Shown: positions 1 to 8,324, numbered from the stretch's first letter. The stretch is 64,000 nucleotides of DNA from Actinospineispora spinosispora DSM 44797 (GCF_000429025.1 NZ_AUBB01000006.1:62001-126000); one strand, 5' to 3'. The notes: generated by a model not told the origin, from the letters alone. A program made the numbers and translations.

Positions 1-876
1 GTGCACGACCGGCTCGTCCGACCGGACCGGCTCGAGCACACCGAACCTGCGCCGCCACCACTCACCGGTCGAGTCGCGCTGCCAGAACGCGGGGGCCTCC
101 AGACCCACCTCACCCCGGTGCTGCCAGCCTTCCGTGCTCCACCAGCGCGGGTCCTCGTAGCCGCCCGCCGCGATGAACTCCGCGTACTGACCGTTCGTGA
201 CCGGTGTGGCGTCGATCACGAACGCCGGCAGCTCGACCCGGTGGGCCGGCCGCTCGTTGTCCAGCGCCCACGGCTCGGTCGAGGTACCCATGCTGAACGC
301 CCCAGCCGGGACGAAGACCTCGGCGGGGATGGGTCCACCGACTGGCTCCGGTACCGGTTCGCCATGCAGCACCGGTGCGCCGGACCGGAGCTGATGGGTC
401 GCCAGCATCGTCTCGTCGTGCTGCTGCTCGTGCTGCACGATCATGCCGAAGGCGAAGGCGTGCTCCTCCAGCCGCCGACCCGCGAGCGGGCTGTGTTCCA
501 GTGCGTCCAGCGCCCGGTTCCGGACGTCCGCGACATAGCTGCGCGTCTCCCCCGGGGTCAGCAGCGGAAGGTCGACGCGGCTGGCCCTCGAGTGCTGGAA
601 CGCGTCGTAGAGCCCGTCGATCTCCGGGCGCAGCGGCTCCCGTCCGCCCACGTCACGGACCAGCCACAGCTCCTCCTGGCTGCCGATGTGCGCCAGGTCC
701 CACACCAGCGGCGACATGAGCGGCGAGTGCTGACGGACCAGGTCCGTCTCGTCGACCGCCTCGGTCAGCGCGGTGCTGCGGGCCCGGCTGCGCCCCAGCT
801 CACGCGCCACGTGACTACGGAGCTGCTCGGCCGTCAGCTCGTTCATCGGCGTACGGGTCTCCGGTTGCGCGGTCAT
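1..876 (-). CDS. egtB: Ergothioneine sulfoxide synthase EgtB (C-terminus cut by window edge)
   Basis: Non-heme iron enzyme that uses oxygen to join gamma-glutamylcysteine to hercynine, the central step of ergothioneine synthesis. 292 codons are visible and the gene runs off the left edge, so roughly the last third of a ~430-residue family protein is missing. An N-terminal DinB-like helical domain carries the iron ligands: His63 in DLAHIG, and His149, His153 and Glu155 in QHEQQHDET (HX3HXE). An FGE-sulfatase fold begins near residue 185 (AGAFSMGTSTEPW). The ATG start overlaps the egtA stop (ATGA), which implies one operon and translational coupling. The order egtA-egtB matches mycobacteria, so egtC and egtD probably follow outside the window. 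Confidence 0.95.
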   Translation of the reverse strand, partial: MTAQPETRTPMNELTAEQLRSHVARELGRSRARSTALTEAVDETDLVRQHSPLMSPLVWDLAHIGSQEELWLVRDVGGREPLRPEIDGLYDAFQHSRASRVDLPLLTPGETRSYVADVRNRALDALEHSPLAGRRLEEHAFAFGMIVQHEQQHDETMLATHQLRSGAPVLHGEPVPEPVGGPIPAEVFVPAGAFSMGTSTEPWALDNERPAHRVELPAFVIDATPVTNGQYAEFIAAGGYEDPRWWSTEGWQHRGEVGLEAPAFWQRDSTGEWWRRRFGVLEPVRSDEPVVH

Positions 877-2195
877 CAGGCCCTCCTGTTCGACGTGGTG
901 TCGGAATCGTTCGGTCGTGCACCGGCCAGCACCGAGTCGGCCGGACAGCGCGCGCGCAGGACGTGTCTTTCGATGAACCGTTCCACCCGCTCGCGGACCT
1001 CCCCCGGCCCGATCAGGCCCGGCAGCGCTTCGGCGGCCAGCGTGAAAACGGTGACCGCGGCCCTGGCCAGCTCCGGATCGGCCAGACCGTGCCGCGCCGC
1101 GTCGGTCCAGCGGCCCGCAACCGGCAGGCAGGCATCGGCCGCCGCCGATGTCGTCGCCGGGTTCGACATCAGCGCGGCGAGCACGGCGACCGGCACGATC
1201 CAGTCGTCACCGGCCTGGGCGTCGATGTAGCGCACCTCGACGTGGCCCTGTGCCCGCACCGGCGGGAACAGCGTGCTCAGATGTAGGTCCAGGTCGTCGG
1301 TCGTGGGTGGCTGGGGCAGTGCGCCGGCCAGCCAGCCGCCGAACGTGACGCCGGGCGGCGCCTCCCAGGACTGCTCGGAACGACGCAGGCAGATCAGCCC
1401 GGCGTCCATCGCGCGCCGCGCGTAGGCACCGACCGGGTCGTCCTCGACCGGATCGGGCGGCGCCGTCCTCGGTGGGTCCAGCGCCAGCCACACCGCCATG
1501 CGCGAGGACTTCCAGCCGGTCCGCCTGCCGTGCAGCTCCGGAGAGTTGGCGAACGCGGCGACCAACACCGGGCCCAACAGCTGCAGAGCCGACCACCGCA
1601 GTGACAGGTCGGACCGCTCCCCGAGGTCGAGGCTGGGCTGGACCGCCGCCGTGGAACACATCATGCTGCGGCCCTCGGTGCCCAACCGGTCGAACGCGGC
1701 TTCCATCGCGGCGTAGCGAGGAACGGTGAGCAGGCGGTGCGGTGTGGAGACCGGATCGGCCGCGAAGGGCCAGGGACTCAAATCCTGCGCGGCGAGCCGA
1801 CCGAGCAGGTACGACGCATCGGACCGGGCGGCGTCGACCAGGGCCTGAAGCGTGTCGAACGGACGAGTGGCGAGCTCCACCTGACCGCCGGGCTCGACCG
1901 TGACGGCGGACCCCAGGGGCAAGGCGGACGACGGCGAGGACGGATCAAGACTGGGCGGGGTGTGCGGACCGAGCGCGGCGACGAGCGAAGCCACATCTAA
2001 TCGGCCCGCGGCTGTCGACCGGCGGGCGAGGAGCCACTCGAGCTCCACACCGAGCAACCGGGGCGGCCCGTGCTTGAAACAGACCGAGGCGACGTACGCC
2101 TCAGCCTCCTCACGACTGCGCAACACCTGCACGGCGCGACCGACCAGGTTCGACCTGCTCGTCCGCGCCTGCGAGGCAACGGCTTCAGCTGACAC
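876..2195 (-). CDS. egtA: Glutamate-cysteine ligase EgtA
   Basis: ATP-dependent ligase that makes gamma-glutamylcysteine, the sulfur donor for EgtB. 439 residues, close to actinobacterial EgtA. The typical GVELEW segment of the GCS2-like fold is at residues 49-54. The start is GTG, preceded by GGGAG at a spacing of nine; no better in-frame start lies upstream. The stop overlaps the egtB start by one base pair of codons. The gene is divergent from the acnR-like regulator across a 127-bp gap that must hold both promoters. Actinomycetes make mycothiol rather than glutathione, so a role in ergothioneine rather than glutathione synthesis is inferred from the egtB partner. Confidence 0.94.
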   Translation of the reverse strand: MSAEAVASQARTSRSNLVGRAVQVLRSREEAEAYVASVCFKHGPPRLLGVELEWLLARRSTAAGRLDVASLVAALGPHTPPSLDPSSPSSALPLGSAVTVEPGGQVELATRPFDTLQALVDAARSDASYLLGRLAAQDLSPWPFAADPVSTPHRLLTVPRYAAMEAAFDRLGTEGRSMMCSTAAVQPSLDLGERSDLSLRWSALQLLGPVLVAAFANSPELHGRRTGWKSSRMAVWLALDPPRTAPPDPVEDDPVGAYARRAMDAGLICLRRSEQSWEAPPGVTFGGWLAGALPQPPTTDDLDLHLSTLFPPVRAQGHVEVRYIDAQAGDDWIVPVAVLAALMSNPATTSAAADACLPVAGRWTDAARHGLADPELARAAVTVFTLAAEALPGLIGPGEVRERVERFIERHVLRARCPADSVLAGARPNDSDTTSNRRA

Positions 2196-2322
2196 GACCC
2201 CACACTCCCGCTCTCGCCCTCTGGAAAATCGACGCTACACAACGGCACCGACAAAAGCAGGGCATCTCAGTTCCGTCAGCGTCACGTAATACGCCCATAC
2301 GGCTTGCGGATACGCTGGGTAC

Positions 2323-2895
2323 ATGCCCCGCGTCAGTGCAGGCCACCTGGCCGCTCGCCGCGAGCAGATCCTGGACGGCGCCCGGGCCTGCTTCAGCCGG
2401 TTCGGCTACGAAGGAGCGACGGTCCGCAGGCTGGAGGAGGCGACCGGGTTGTCCCGGGGCGCGATCTTCCACCACTTCCGCGACAAGGACTCACTGTTCC
2501 TCGAGCTGGCCCACCAGGATGCCCGGCGGATGGCCCAGGTCGTCGCCGAGCAGGGCATGGTCCAGGTCATGCGTGACGTGCTCGCCGACGCGGCCACCGG
2601 CGGCACCGGCATCAGCTGGTTGGGCACCCGGCTGGAGGTGTCTCGCAGACTGCGTACGGACGAGAAGTTCCGCGCGGACTGGGAGCAGCAGGCGGGGCAG
2701 CTGACGGATGCGATCCGAGGCCGCCTTGAGCGTCAGCGCGAGGCGGGTGTGGTGCGTCCCGACGTCCCGGTCGGTGTGCTGACCCGATATCTGGAACTGG
2801 CCTTCGAGGGCCTCGTCTCCCATTTGGCGATGGGGCTTCCCGCCGACGATCTGCGCGCGGTTCTGGACGTCGTGGAGAACAGCGTCCGCAAATAG
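2323..2895 (+). CDS. acnR: TetR-family regulator, AcnR-like (aconitase repressor)
   Basis: 190-residue one-domain TetR regulator. The N-terminal helix-turn-helix covers residues 10-57, with GYEGATVRRLEEATG followed by SRGAIFHHF, a stretch I recognise as nearly identical to corynebacterial AcnR and mycobacterial Rv1474c. Known family role: represses the aconitase gene acn and senses citrate and iron state. Unlike in those genomes, acn is not next to it; egtA lies upstream instead. No Shine-Dalgarno precedes the ATG. A TACGCT -10-like hexamer six bases upstream suggests a leaderless or nearly leaderless mRNA. The target gene in this organism cannot be read from the window. Confidence 0.85.
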   Translation: MPRVSAGHLAARREQILDGARACFSRFGYEGATVRRLEEATGLSRGAIFHHFRDKDSLFLELAHQDARRMAQVVAEQGMVQVMRDVLADAATGGTGISWLGTRLEVSRRLRTDEKFRADWEQQAGQLTDAIRGRLERQREAGVVRPDVPVGVLTRYLELAFEGLVSHLAMGLPADDLRAVLDVVENSVRK

Positions 2896-2930
2896 GCGAC
2901 GTCCGTCGACAGGAACGGCGAGCGGGTGCG

Positions 2931-3299
2931 CTATGCGTCGTTCTCCCGCGCCTTTCGACGCTGCTCCTCGGCGCGTTCCCGGCAACGACGCAGGAACTCG
3001 GCGTCCGACTCCGGGTTCTCGGAGGAGAACCGGCCCGGCCGGTCGTACTCCGGAAACTCCGGTGCCCGGCGCTCGTGGACCGACGCGGTTCGGAGACGAC
3101 CGATGACGTGACCGGCACCGCGATTCGGCCGGCCGAATGCGAGCCAGCATACCGAGCCGACCAGCATGAAGAGGAACACGATGACGAGCCAGGCAATCCT
3201 CGGCAGGTTGCGGCAGTCGCTCTCGGCCGTGGTGAGGACGTCGACGAGACAGAAGATCCACAGAATGAACACGGCCATGCTGAAGTACAGGTAGAGCAT
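2931..3299 (-). CDS. Small membrane protein with PLDc_N-type domain
   Basis: 122 residues. Two hydrophobic segments (about residues 4-24 and 34-55) are separated by a short polar loop, then a charged cytoplasmic tail rich in Arg and Glu. The first part, with the pair ...LPRIAWLVIVFLF and the following W/G/R, fits the PLDc_N (phospholipase D N-terminal-like) two-helix membrane family of short actinobacterial proteins. No catalytic HKD motif is present, so it is not a phospholipase. It converges with the acnR-like gene (35 bp between stops). Function unknown. The corresponding position in mycobacteria has no obvious equivalent that I recall. Confidence 0.75.
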   Translation of the reverse strand: MLYLYFSMAVFILWIFCLVDVLTTAESDCRNLPRIAWLVIVFLFMLVGSVCWLAFGRPNRGAGHVIGRLRTASVHERRAPEFPEYDRPGRFSSENPESDAEFLRRCRERAEEQRRKARENDA

Positions 3300-3599
3300 G
3301 AGTCCCCCCGGTAGTGCGACTCCCCACTATGACGGAGCACAGTGGTAGCACATCGCGGTCATGCTCAATGACGGAATCGGTGAAACTCCCCGTGCCGGCG
3401 CGTGTTCTCCCAGTTCGCCACGAACCAGAAACCACATTGCTTTGTCAAGCAACAACCACGGGAGAGAAAAGAACTCCGACTCCGCACGGTGTGGTGGTGG
3501 CGCGAACCGACACGACTGTTCACGGAGGGCATGACCCACTCGGTCAGCCCGGCCCGGTCCAGCCGGTCGTTTCCGCCCCGCCCTCGAACGAAGAGGAAG
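3300..3599. other. Intergenic region upstream of the PLDc_N gene
   Basis: 300 bp without a convincing gene. It must hold the promoter for the leftward membrane protein gene. A CATAGT -10-like hexamer is near 3330 on the minus strand and an exact TTGACA lies at about 3444-3449 on the minus strand, but they are not spaced as a pair. A 6-bp stem TTGCTT/AAGCAA lies at about 3438-3453. Base composition is less GC-rich around 3420-3480. Confidence 0.4.
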
Positions 3600-3809
3600 C
3601 TACTTCTTCTTCGTCCGAGTCGCGCCTCCGCGACCCCGGAGCGTCACCCCGGTCTCACTGAGGACCCGGTGCACGAAACCGTAGGACCGGCCGGTCTGTT
3701 CCGCGAGCGCCCGGATACTGGCGCCCTTCTCGTACTTCTTCTTCAGGTCGGTCGCTAACTTGTCACGTTGGGTCCCGGTGATGCGGGCACCCTTCTTCAG
3801 GTCGGCCAC
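3600..3809 (-). CDS. Small helix-turn-helix protein
   Basis: 69 residues, highly basic, with a single helix-turn-helix (ALAEQTGRSYGFVHRVL, about residues 34-50) and Lys-rich ends (DLKKKYEKG, TRTKKK). The frame stays open upstream to an ATG at 3872, but the GTG at 3809 is the likely start. It has GAAGGAGG nine bases upstream, and conserved actinobacterial versions of this protein begin at this MADLKKGARITG position. Such proteins are common in Streptomyces and relatives as unnamed HTH-domain proteins. The HTH resembles those of transposase or resolvase N-termini, but there is no catalytic domain. DNA binding is inferred; its target is unknown. Confidence 0.8.
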   Translation of the reverse strand: MADLKKGARITGTQRDKLATDLKKKYEKGASIRALAEQTGRSYGFVHRVLSETGVTLRGRGGATRTKKK

Positions 3810-3999
3810 GCGGTCGGCCCTCCTTCGCCGATAGCAGGACTTCTGAGCGAAATCCCCTGGTGGCGCCATCATGATCTACCGAACCCGATCAACGCCAGGA
3901 GATCGACACAGAGATCGGCGAACGGTTCGGCCGAATGGCTTCCGCGTCTGGGTGATCATTGTGCGCGTTCGGGTGATCACGTACTGCTGACCACTTGAT

Positions 4000-5628
4000 C
4001 TACGCGAGATCGACCAGTTCCAGGTACTCGGCGGACCAGTGGTCCTCCGTGCCGTCGGGAAGAACGATCACCCGCTCGGGGTTCAGGGCGCGGGCCGCAC
4101 CGGGATCGTGGGTCACCAGGACGACGGCGCCCTCGTACCGCCGAAGAGCGTCGAGCACCTGCTCGCGGCTGATCGGATCCAGGTTGTTCGTCGGCTCGTC
4201 CAGCAGCAGCACGTTGGCCGCCGAGCTCACCAGTCCGGCCAGGGCCAACCTGGTCTTCTCACCGCCGGAGAGTGTGCCCGCCTGCTGCTTCAGCTGCTCA
4301 CCGGAGAACAGGAAGGCACCGAGCAGGGTCCGCAGCCGCTGCTCGGGGGTGTCCGGAGCGGCGTGCCGGATGCAGTCCCACACGGAGGACTCCAGATCGA
4401 GCGTGTCGTGCTCCTGGGCGTAGTACCCGAGCTTCAACCCGTGCCCGGGAATGACCTCTCCACTGTCCGGCTGCTCGGTGCCGGCCAGCAACCGCAGCAG
4501 CGTCGTCTTGCCTGCGCCGTTGAGCCCGAGCACGACCACCCGGCTGCCCCGGTCCACCGCGAGGTCGACGCCGGCGAAGATCTCCAGCGAGCCGTACGAC
4601 TTGGCGAGGCCCTCGGCGGTCAACGGTGTACGGCCACACGGAGCCGGCTCGGGGAACCGGATCTTCGCGACCTTCTCGTTCTGCCGCGTCGGCTCCAGGC
4701 CCGCCAGCAGCGTGTCCGCGCGGCGAGCCATGTTCTTGGCGGCGACCGCCTTGGTCGCCTTGGCGCCCATCTTGGCGGCCTGCAGGTTGAGTGCCGCCGC
4801 CTTCTTCTCCGCGTTGGCCCGCTCCCGGCGACGGCGCTTCTCGTCCGTGGCGCGTGCTTCCAGGTACCGCTTCCAGGACAGGTTGTAGCCGTCGATCTCG
4901 CTGCGGGTCGTGTCCAGGTACCAGACCTTGTTAACCACGGCGTCCAGCAGATCGGTGTCGTGGCTGATCACCACGAGACCGCCCTCGTGGCGCTGCAGGA
5001 ACGAACGAAGCCAGTTGATCGAGTCGGCGTCCAGGTGGTTCGTCGGCTCGTCGAGCAGCAGCGTGGTCGCGGACCGGCCGCCCGCGCCCGCGTCGCTGGC
5101 CGCGTACAGGATCCGGGACAGCTCGACCCGGCGCCGCTGACCACCCGACAGGGTCGACAGGGTCTGCTCCAGAACGCGGTCCGGCAGACCGAGGTGCGCG
5201 CAGATACGCGCCGCTTCGCTCTCCGCCGCGTAGCCGCCCAGCGCGGCGAAACGCTCTTCGATGCGGCCGTACTCACGCACCGCACGCTCCCGCTGGGCGC
5301 CGTCCACGAGCTCGGCCATCGCGGTCTGCGCCTTCTCCATCTCGCGCAGCAGCTCGTCGAGCCCCCGCGCGGAGAGAACACGGTCCTTCGCGGTCACCGA
5401 GAGGTCACCCTCACGCGGGTCCTGCGGCAGGTAGCCCACCGCGCTGGTCGCCCCGACCGAACCGCCGTAGGGCTGCCCCTCGCCCGCCAGCACGCGCATC
5501 GTGGTCGTCTTGCCCGCGCCGTTACGCCCGACCAGACCGATGCGGTCGCCGGGGGCGATGCGCAGGTTGGCATCCGCGACCAGGATGCGTGCACCGGCAC
5601 GCAACTCGAGATCGGTTGCAGTGATCAT
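4000..5628 (-). CDS. ABC-F family ATPase (ribosome-associated, Rv1473-like)
   Basis: 542 residues with two ABC ATPase domains and no membrane segments, so an ABC-F protein rather than a transporter. Domain 1 has Walker A GRNGAGKTT (residues 34-42), signature LSGGQRRR and Walker B LLLDEPTNHLD. A Lys/Arg/Ala-rich linker (about 250-330) is followed by domain 2 with GLNGAGKTT, LSGGEKTR and LLLDEPTNNLD. ABC-F proteins act on the ribosomal E site, either as translation factors or by dislodging antibiotics. The start chosen is ATG 5628 with GGGAG ten bases upstream; a longer in-frame start at 5727 would overlap the likely promoter. Gene order and size match mycobacterial Rv1473, reported to belong to the WhiB7 regulon. 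Antibiotic range cannot be read from sequence. Confidence 0.9.
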   Translation of the reverse strand: MITATDLELRAGARILVADANLRIAPGDRIGLVGRNGAGKTTTMRVLAGEGQPYGGSVGATSAVGYLPQDPREGDLSVTAKDRVLSARGLDELLREMEKAQTAMAELVDGAQRERAVREYGRIEERFAALGGYAAESEAARICAHLGLPDRVLEQTLSTLSGGQRRRVELSRILYAASDAGAGGRSATTLLLDEPTNHLDADSINWLRSFLQRHEGGLVVISHDTDLLDAVVNKVWYLDTTRSEIDGYNLSWKRYLEARATDEKRRRRERANAEKKAAALNLQAAKMGAKATKAVAAKNMARRADTLLAGLEPTRQNEKVAKIRFPEPAPCGRTPLTAEGLAKSYGSLEIFAGVDLAVDRGSRVVVLGLNGAGKTTLLRLLAGTEQPDSGEVIPGHGLKLGYYAQEHDTLDLESSVWDCIRHAAPDTPEQRLRTLLGAFLFSGEQLKQQAGTLSGGEKTRLALAGLVSSAANVLLLDEPTNNLDPISREQVLDALRRYEGAVVLVTHDPGAARALNPERVIVLPDGTEDHWSAEYLELVDLA

Positions 5629-5735
5629 GAAAAAGAGACTCCCAAACAAGGTGGCGGGCAGGGCTGCGCGGCCCGCCAACCGTGACTGGCGGGCATCCAG
5701 GCGGCTCAGCTCGTCCGGACCACACATCCATTGTA
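5629..5735 (-). promoter_or_regulatory. Structured leader of the ABC-F gene, possible attenuator
   Basis: On the minus strand a TACAAT -10-like hexamer (5735-5730) precedes a leader of about 95 nt. Seven bases after it is a five-codon GTG ORF (5723-5706, Met-Val-Arg-Thr-Ser) ending in TGA. Downstream lie three segments: CCCGCCA (5693-5687), TGGCGGG (5678-5672) and CCCGCCA again (5658-5652). The middle one can pair perfectly with either outer one, so two 7-bp hairpins exclude each other. A T-rich CTCTTTTTC follows just before the ATG. Attenuation of this kind is known for antibiotic-induced ABC-F genes; here it is inferred. Confidence 0.4.
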
Positions 5736-5769
5736 GGGGACGGTTACCAGCCGATTAGGCTCGGAGCCC

Positions 5770-6570
5770 ATGAGCGACGTCACGTCAACAACCTCCGAAC
5801 TGTCCGATCTGACCGGCCGCACGGCGATCGTCACCGGCGGCAGCCGCGGCATCGGCTACGCCATCGCCGCCGAGCTGCTCGCCCGGGGTGCGGCGGTCAC
5901 CATCACCGCACGCAAGCCCGAGGAACTCACCGCCGCGGCCGAGCAGCTGGCCGCGGGCGCTCCCGACGGCGACAAGCGGGTGCTGGCGCTGCAGAGCAAC
6001 GTGGGCGACGCGACCTCGCGGCACGAGACCGTGGCCACGACCGTGGAGCGGTTCGGCAGCCTCGACATCCTGGTCAACAACGCCGGGGCGAACCCCGTGT
6101 ACGGCGCGCTGATGGAGGCCGACCTCGACGGCGTCCGCAAGATTTTCGACATCAACGTCGTCGCGGGTCTGGGGTTCCTGCAGGAGGCGTACAAGGCGTG
6201 GATGGGCGAGCACGGAGGTGCCGTCGTCAACCTCGCCTCGACCGCCGGTCTGCGCTCCACCGGGGTCATCGCCGCCTACGGTTCGGCGAAGGCCGCGCTC
6301 ATCCGGCTCACCGAGGAGCTGGCCTGGCAGCTCGGACCGAAGATCCGGGTCAACGCCGTGGCCCCCGCCGTGGTGAAGACCAAGTTCGCCGCTGCGCTGT
6401 ACACCGACCGCGAGGAGCAGGTGGCCAACGCCTACCCGATGAAGCGGCTCGGCACGCCCGAGGACGTCGCCCGTCTGGTCGGTTTCCTGGTGTCGGACGC
6501 GGCGTCGTGGATCACCGGCGAGACGGTCCGGGTGGACGGCGGGGTTCTGTCCACCGGCTCCCTGGGGTAG
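5770..6570 (+). CDS. Short-chain dehydrogenase/reductase (FabG-like)
   Basis: 266-residue classical SDR with a Rossmann fold. It has the cofactor motif TGGSRGIG (22-29), NNAG (103-106), and the catalytic set Asn129, Ser157, Tyr170, Lys174 (YGSAK). The C-terminus has the usual VDGG segment. It should be an NAD(P)H-dependent oxidoreductase of a hydroxy/keto substrate; the substrate is not predictable. FabG itself is usually nearer 245 residues and sits with fatty acid genes, so this is probably not the housekeeping enzyme. The start ATG has GGAG four bases upstream and a TAGGCT hexamer before that. It is divergent from the ABC-F gene. Confidence 0.9.
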   Translation: MSDVTSTTSELSDLTGRTAIVTGGSRGIGYAIAAELLARGAAVTITARKPEELTAAAEQLAAGAPDGDKRVLALQSNVGDATSRHETVATTVERFGSLDILVNNAGANPVYGALMEADLDGVRKIFDINVVAGLGFLQEAYKAWMGEHGGAVVNLASTAGLRSTGVIAAYGSAKAALIRLTEELAWQLGPKIRVNAVAPAVVKTKFAAALYTDREEQVANAYPMKRLGTPEDVARLVGFLVSDAASWITGETVRVDGGVLSTGSLG

Positions 6571-6585
6571 ATCACCGGACCACGG

Positions 6586-6657
6586 TTTCATGATCACCAC
6601 CGCGTGGTGGCAGTTTCCGGGCCGCAGAACAGCCACCACGCGGTGGTGATCATGAAA
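6586..6657. repeat. Perfect 26-bp inverted repeat with 20-bp spacer
   Basis: Left arm 6586-6611 and right arm 6632-6657 are exact reverse complements over 26 bp. Each arm also contains its own short hairpin: CACCAC-CGC-GTGGTG on the left, CACCAC-GCG-GTGGTG on the right, next to the palindrome TGATCA. It starts 15 bp after the SDR stop and ends 27 bp before the lycopene cyclase ATG. There is no T-run. It could be a terminator, a cruciform-forming site or a dispersed intergenic element. Confidence 0.9.
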
Positions 6658-6684
6658 GGCCGACCTCGCGGAGAGAGTTTCGAG

Positions 6685-7839
6685 ATGCTTGATGTGCTCG
6701 TTGTGGGGGGTGGGCCCGCCGGACGGGCTGTGGCCGCCTGCTGCGGTGAGCGCGGACTGCGGACCCGGGTGCTGGACATCTCCCCCGGTCGCACGTGGCG
6801 CGCGACGTACGGCGCCTGGTTCGACGAGTTGCCGGGCGGCCTGCCCTCCGAGGTGATCGCCGCACAGGTGCGGGGGCGGGCGATCGCGGCCACCGAGCAC
6901 GATCTGGGACGCGACTACACCGTGTTGAACGTGACGGCGCTGCGCGAGTACCTGGACGCCCGTCTCGACGCGGCCTCGGTGCCGGTCGTGCGGGGGCTGG
7001 CCGAGCGCGCCTCGCTGCCGGAGGCGCGGGTGGTGATCGACGCGGGTGGCGGTAGCCAGCCGCTCGCACAGCGACAGCGCCTTAGGGTCCAGGCCGAGCA
7101 GACCGCGGTCGGCGTCATCGTGGCCACCGAGGTCGCCGAGGGCCTGGTCCAGCCCGGTGAGGCACTGTTCATGGACTGGCGCGCGGTACCCGGCGCCCCG
7201 GCCGGCTGGCCGACCTTCCTCTACGCGGTCCCGCTCGGGCGCGACCGGGTGTTACTGGAGGAGACCTCGCTCGCCCGCCGCCCCGGCCTGGGCTTCGACG
7301 AGCTGACCGCCAGATTGCACGCGCGGCTCGCCCACCACGGCATCCGGCCTTCGGAGGACGCCGACCGGGAGCTGGTCCGGTTCCCGCTGGACGTCTTGCC
7401 GCACCGGACGCCGGGCGTGCTCGGCTTCGGCGCCGCCGCGCCGCTCACCCATCCCGCGACGGGATATCAGCTGGCCACGGCGTTGACCCTGGCACCGAGG
7501 GTGGCCGACGCACTGGCTGAGAACCTCGACGCGGACGCCGCACGACGGGTGCTGTGGCCCCCGGGCGCCCGAGCCACGCACGCCCTGCGCCGCCGCGGCC
7601 TCGAGTGCCTCCTGCGGTTACCGGCCGAGCAGGTGCCGCGGTTCTTCGAAGGATTCTTCAGGCTGCCGGCACGGCGGCAACGCGACTATCTCAGTGGCCG
7701 GGACGACCCACTCGGGACGGCGGGCGCGATGTGCTCGTTGTTCAGCACAACTGACTGGACTCTCAGACTTCGCCTGATTGGGTCATCCTTGCTGGTCAGC
7801 GCGCCTCCCCGTTCGTACGAACGGAGCAGCATGGAGTAG
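6685..7839 (+). CDS. Lycopene cyclase family flavoprotein
   Basis: 384 residues. An N-terminal FAD-binding Rossmann motif (VVGGGPAGRAV, 6-16) is followed by ATYGAWFDEL, the lycopene-cyclase version of the region after the dinucleotide fold. Further family marks are FMDWR, FLYAVPL, LLEETSLA and the C-terminal GAAAPLTHPATGYQLA. The family cyclises the ends of lycopene to beta-ionone rings. The start is ATG 6685 with GGAGAG nine bases upstream; the frame is open back to 6604, but that part reads through the inverted repeat. No crtE, crtB, crtI or other carotenoid gene is nearby, so either the rest is elsewhere or the substrate differs. Confidence 0.82.
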   Translation: MLDVLVVGGGPAGRAVAACCGERGLRTRVLDISPGRTWRATYGAWFDELPGGLPSEVIAAQVRGRAIAATEHDLGRDYTVLNVTALREYLDARLDAASVPVVRGLAERASLPEARVVIDAGGGSQPLAQRQRLRVQAEQTAVGVIVATEVAEGLVQPGEALFMDWRAVPGAPAGWPTFLYAVPLGRDRVLLEETSLARRPGLGFDELTARLHARLAHHGIRPSEDADRELVRFPLDVLPHRTPGVLGFGAAAPLTHPATGYQLATALTLAPRVADALAENLDADAARRVLWPPGARATHALRRRGLECLLRLPAEQVPRFFEGFFRLPARRQRDYLSGRDDPLGTAGAMCSLFSTTDWTLRLRLIGSSLLVSAPPRSYERSSME

Positions 7840-7874
7840 CGTTCGGCGCAATTCCGCAGAGAAGGAGGGCTCAG

Positions 7875-8324
7875 ATGGGCTCATACAAGAAGATCCTTGT
7901 CGGTACCGATGGCTCCGACACGTCGATGCTCGCGGTGGACCGCGCGGCCGCCCTCGCCGGCGACAGCGGCGCGGAGCTGGTGATCGTGACCGCATACGAG
8001 CCGGCGAGCAAGGAAGAGGTCAAGGCCGCATCCGACGCTCTCAAGTCCGACGCCTACCAGATCGTCGGTTCCGCTCCCGCCGAGAGCGTCCTGCGTGACG
8101 CCGCAGACCGTGCCCGTTCCGGCGGTGCGACCAAGGTCGAGACCACCGCGCTGCAGGGCCCCCCGGTCGACGTGCTGGACCAGGCCGTCGCCGACTCGAG
8201 CGCTGACCTGCTGGTGGTCGGCAACGTCGGGCTGAACACCCTCACCGGACGCATCCTGGGGTCGGTACCGCAGAGCGTCGCGCGCCGTGCCGGCGTGGAC
8301 GTTCTGATCGTGCACACCACCTGA
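7875..8324 (+). CDS. Universal stress protein (UspA family)
   Basis: 149 residues, one Usp domain. It begins with the typical KKILVGTDGSDTS strand/loop and ends with GNVGLNTLTGRILGSVPQS, which fits the ATP-binding pattern G-2X-G-9X-G-S/T. It is therefore an ATP-binding type. Such proteins respond to hypoxia, starvation or redox stress in actinomycetes. It has a strong GGAGG six bases before the ATG. Two direct neighbours are signalling or stress genes (adenylyl cyclase, whiB7). No specific partner can be named. Confidence 0.92.
   Translation: MGSYKKILVGTDGSDTSMLAVDRAAALAGDSGAELVIVTAYEPASKEEVKAASDALKSDAYQIVGSAPAESVLRDAADRARSGGATKVETTALQGPPVDVLDQAVADSSADLLVVGNVGLNTLTGRILGSVPQSVARRAGVDVLIVHTT

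Noticed and set aside
6604..6684. Longer N-terminus for the lycopene cyclase
   Set aside because: These codons run through the inverted repeat and precede the conserved FAD-binding start; ATG 6685 has a proper ribosome site.
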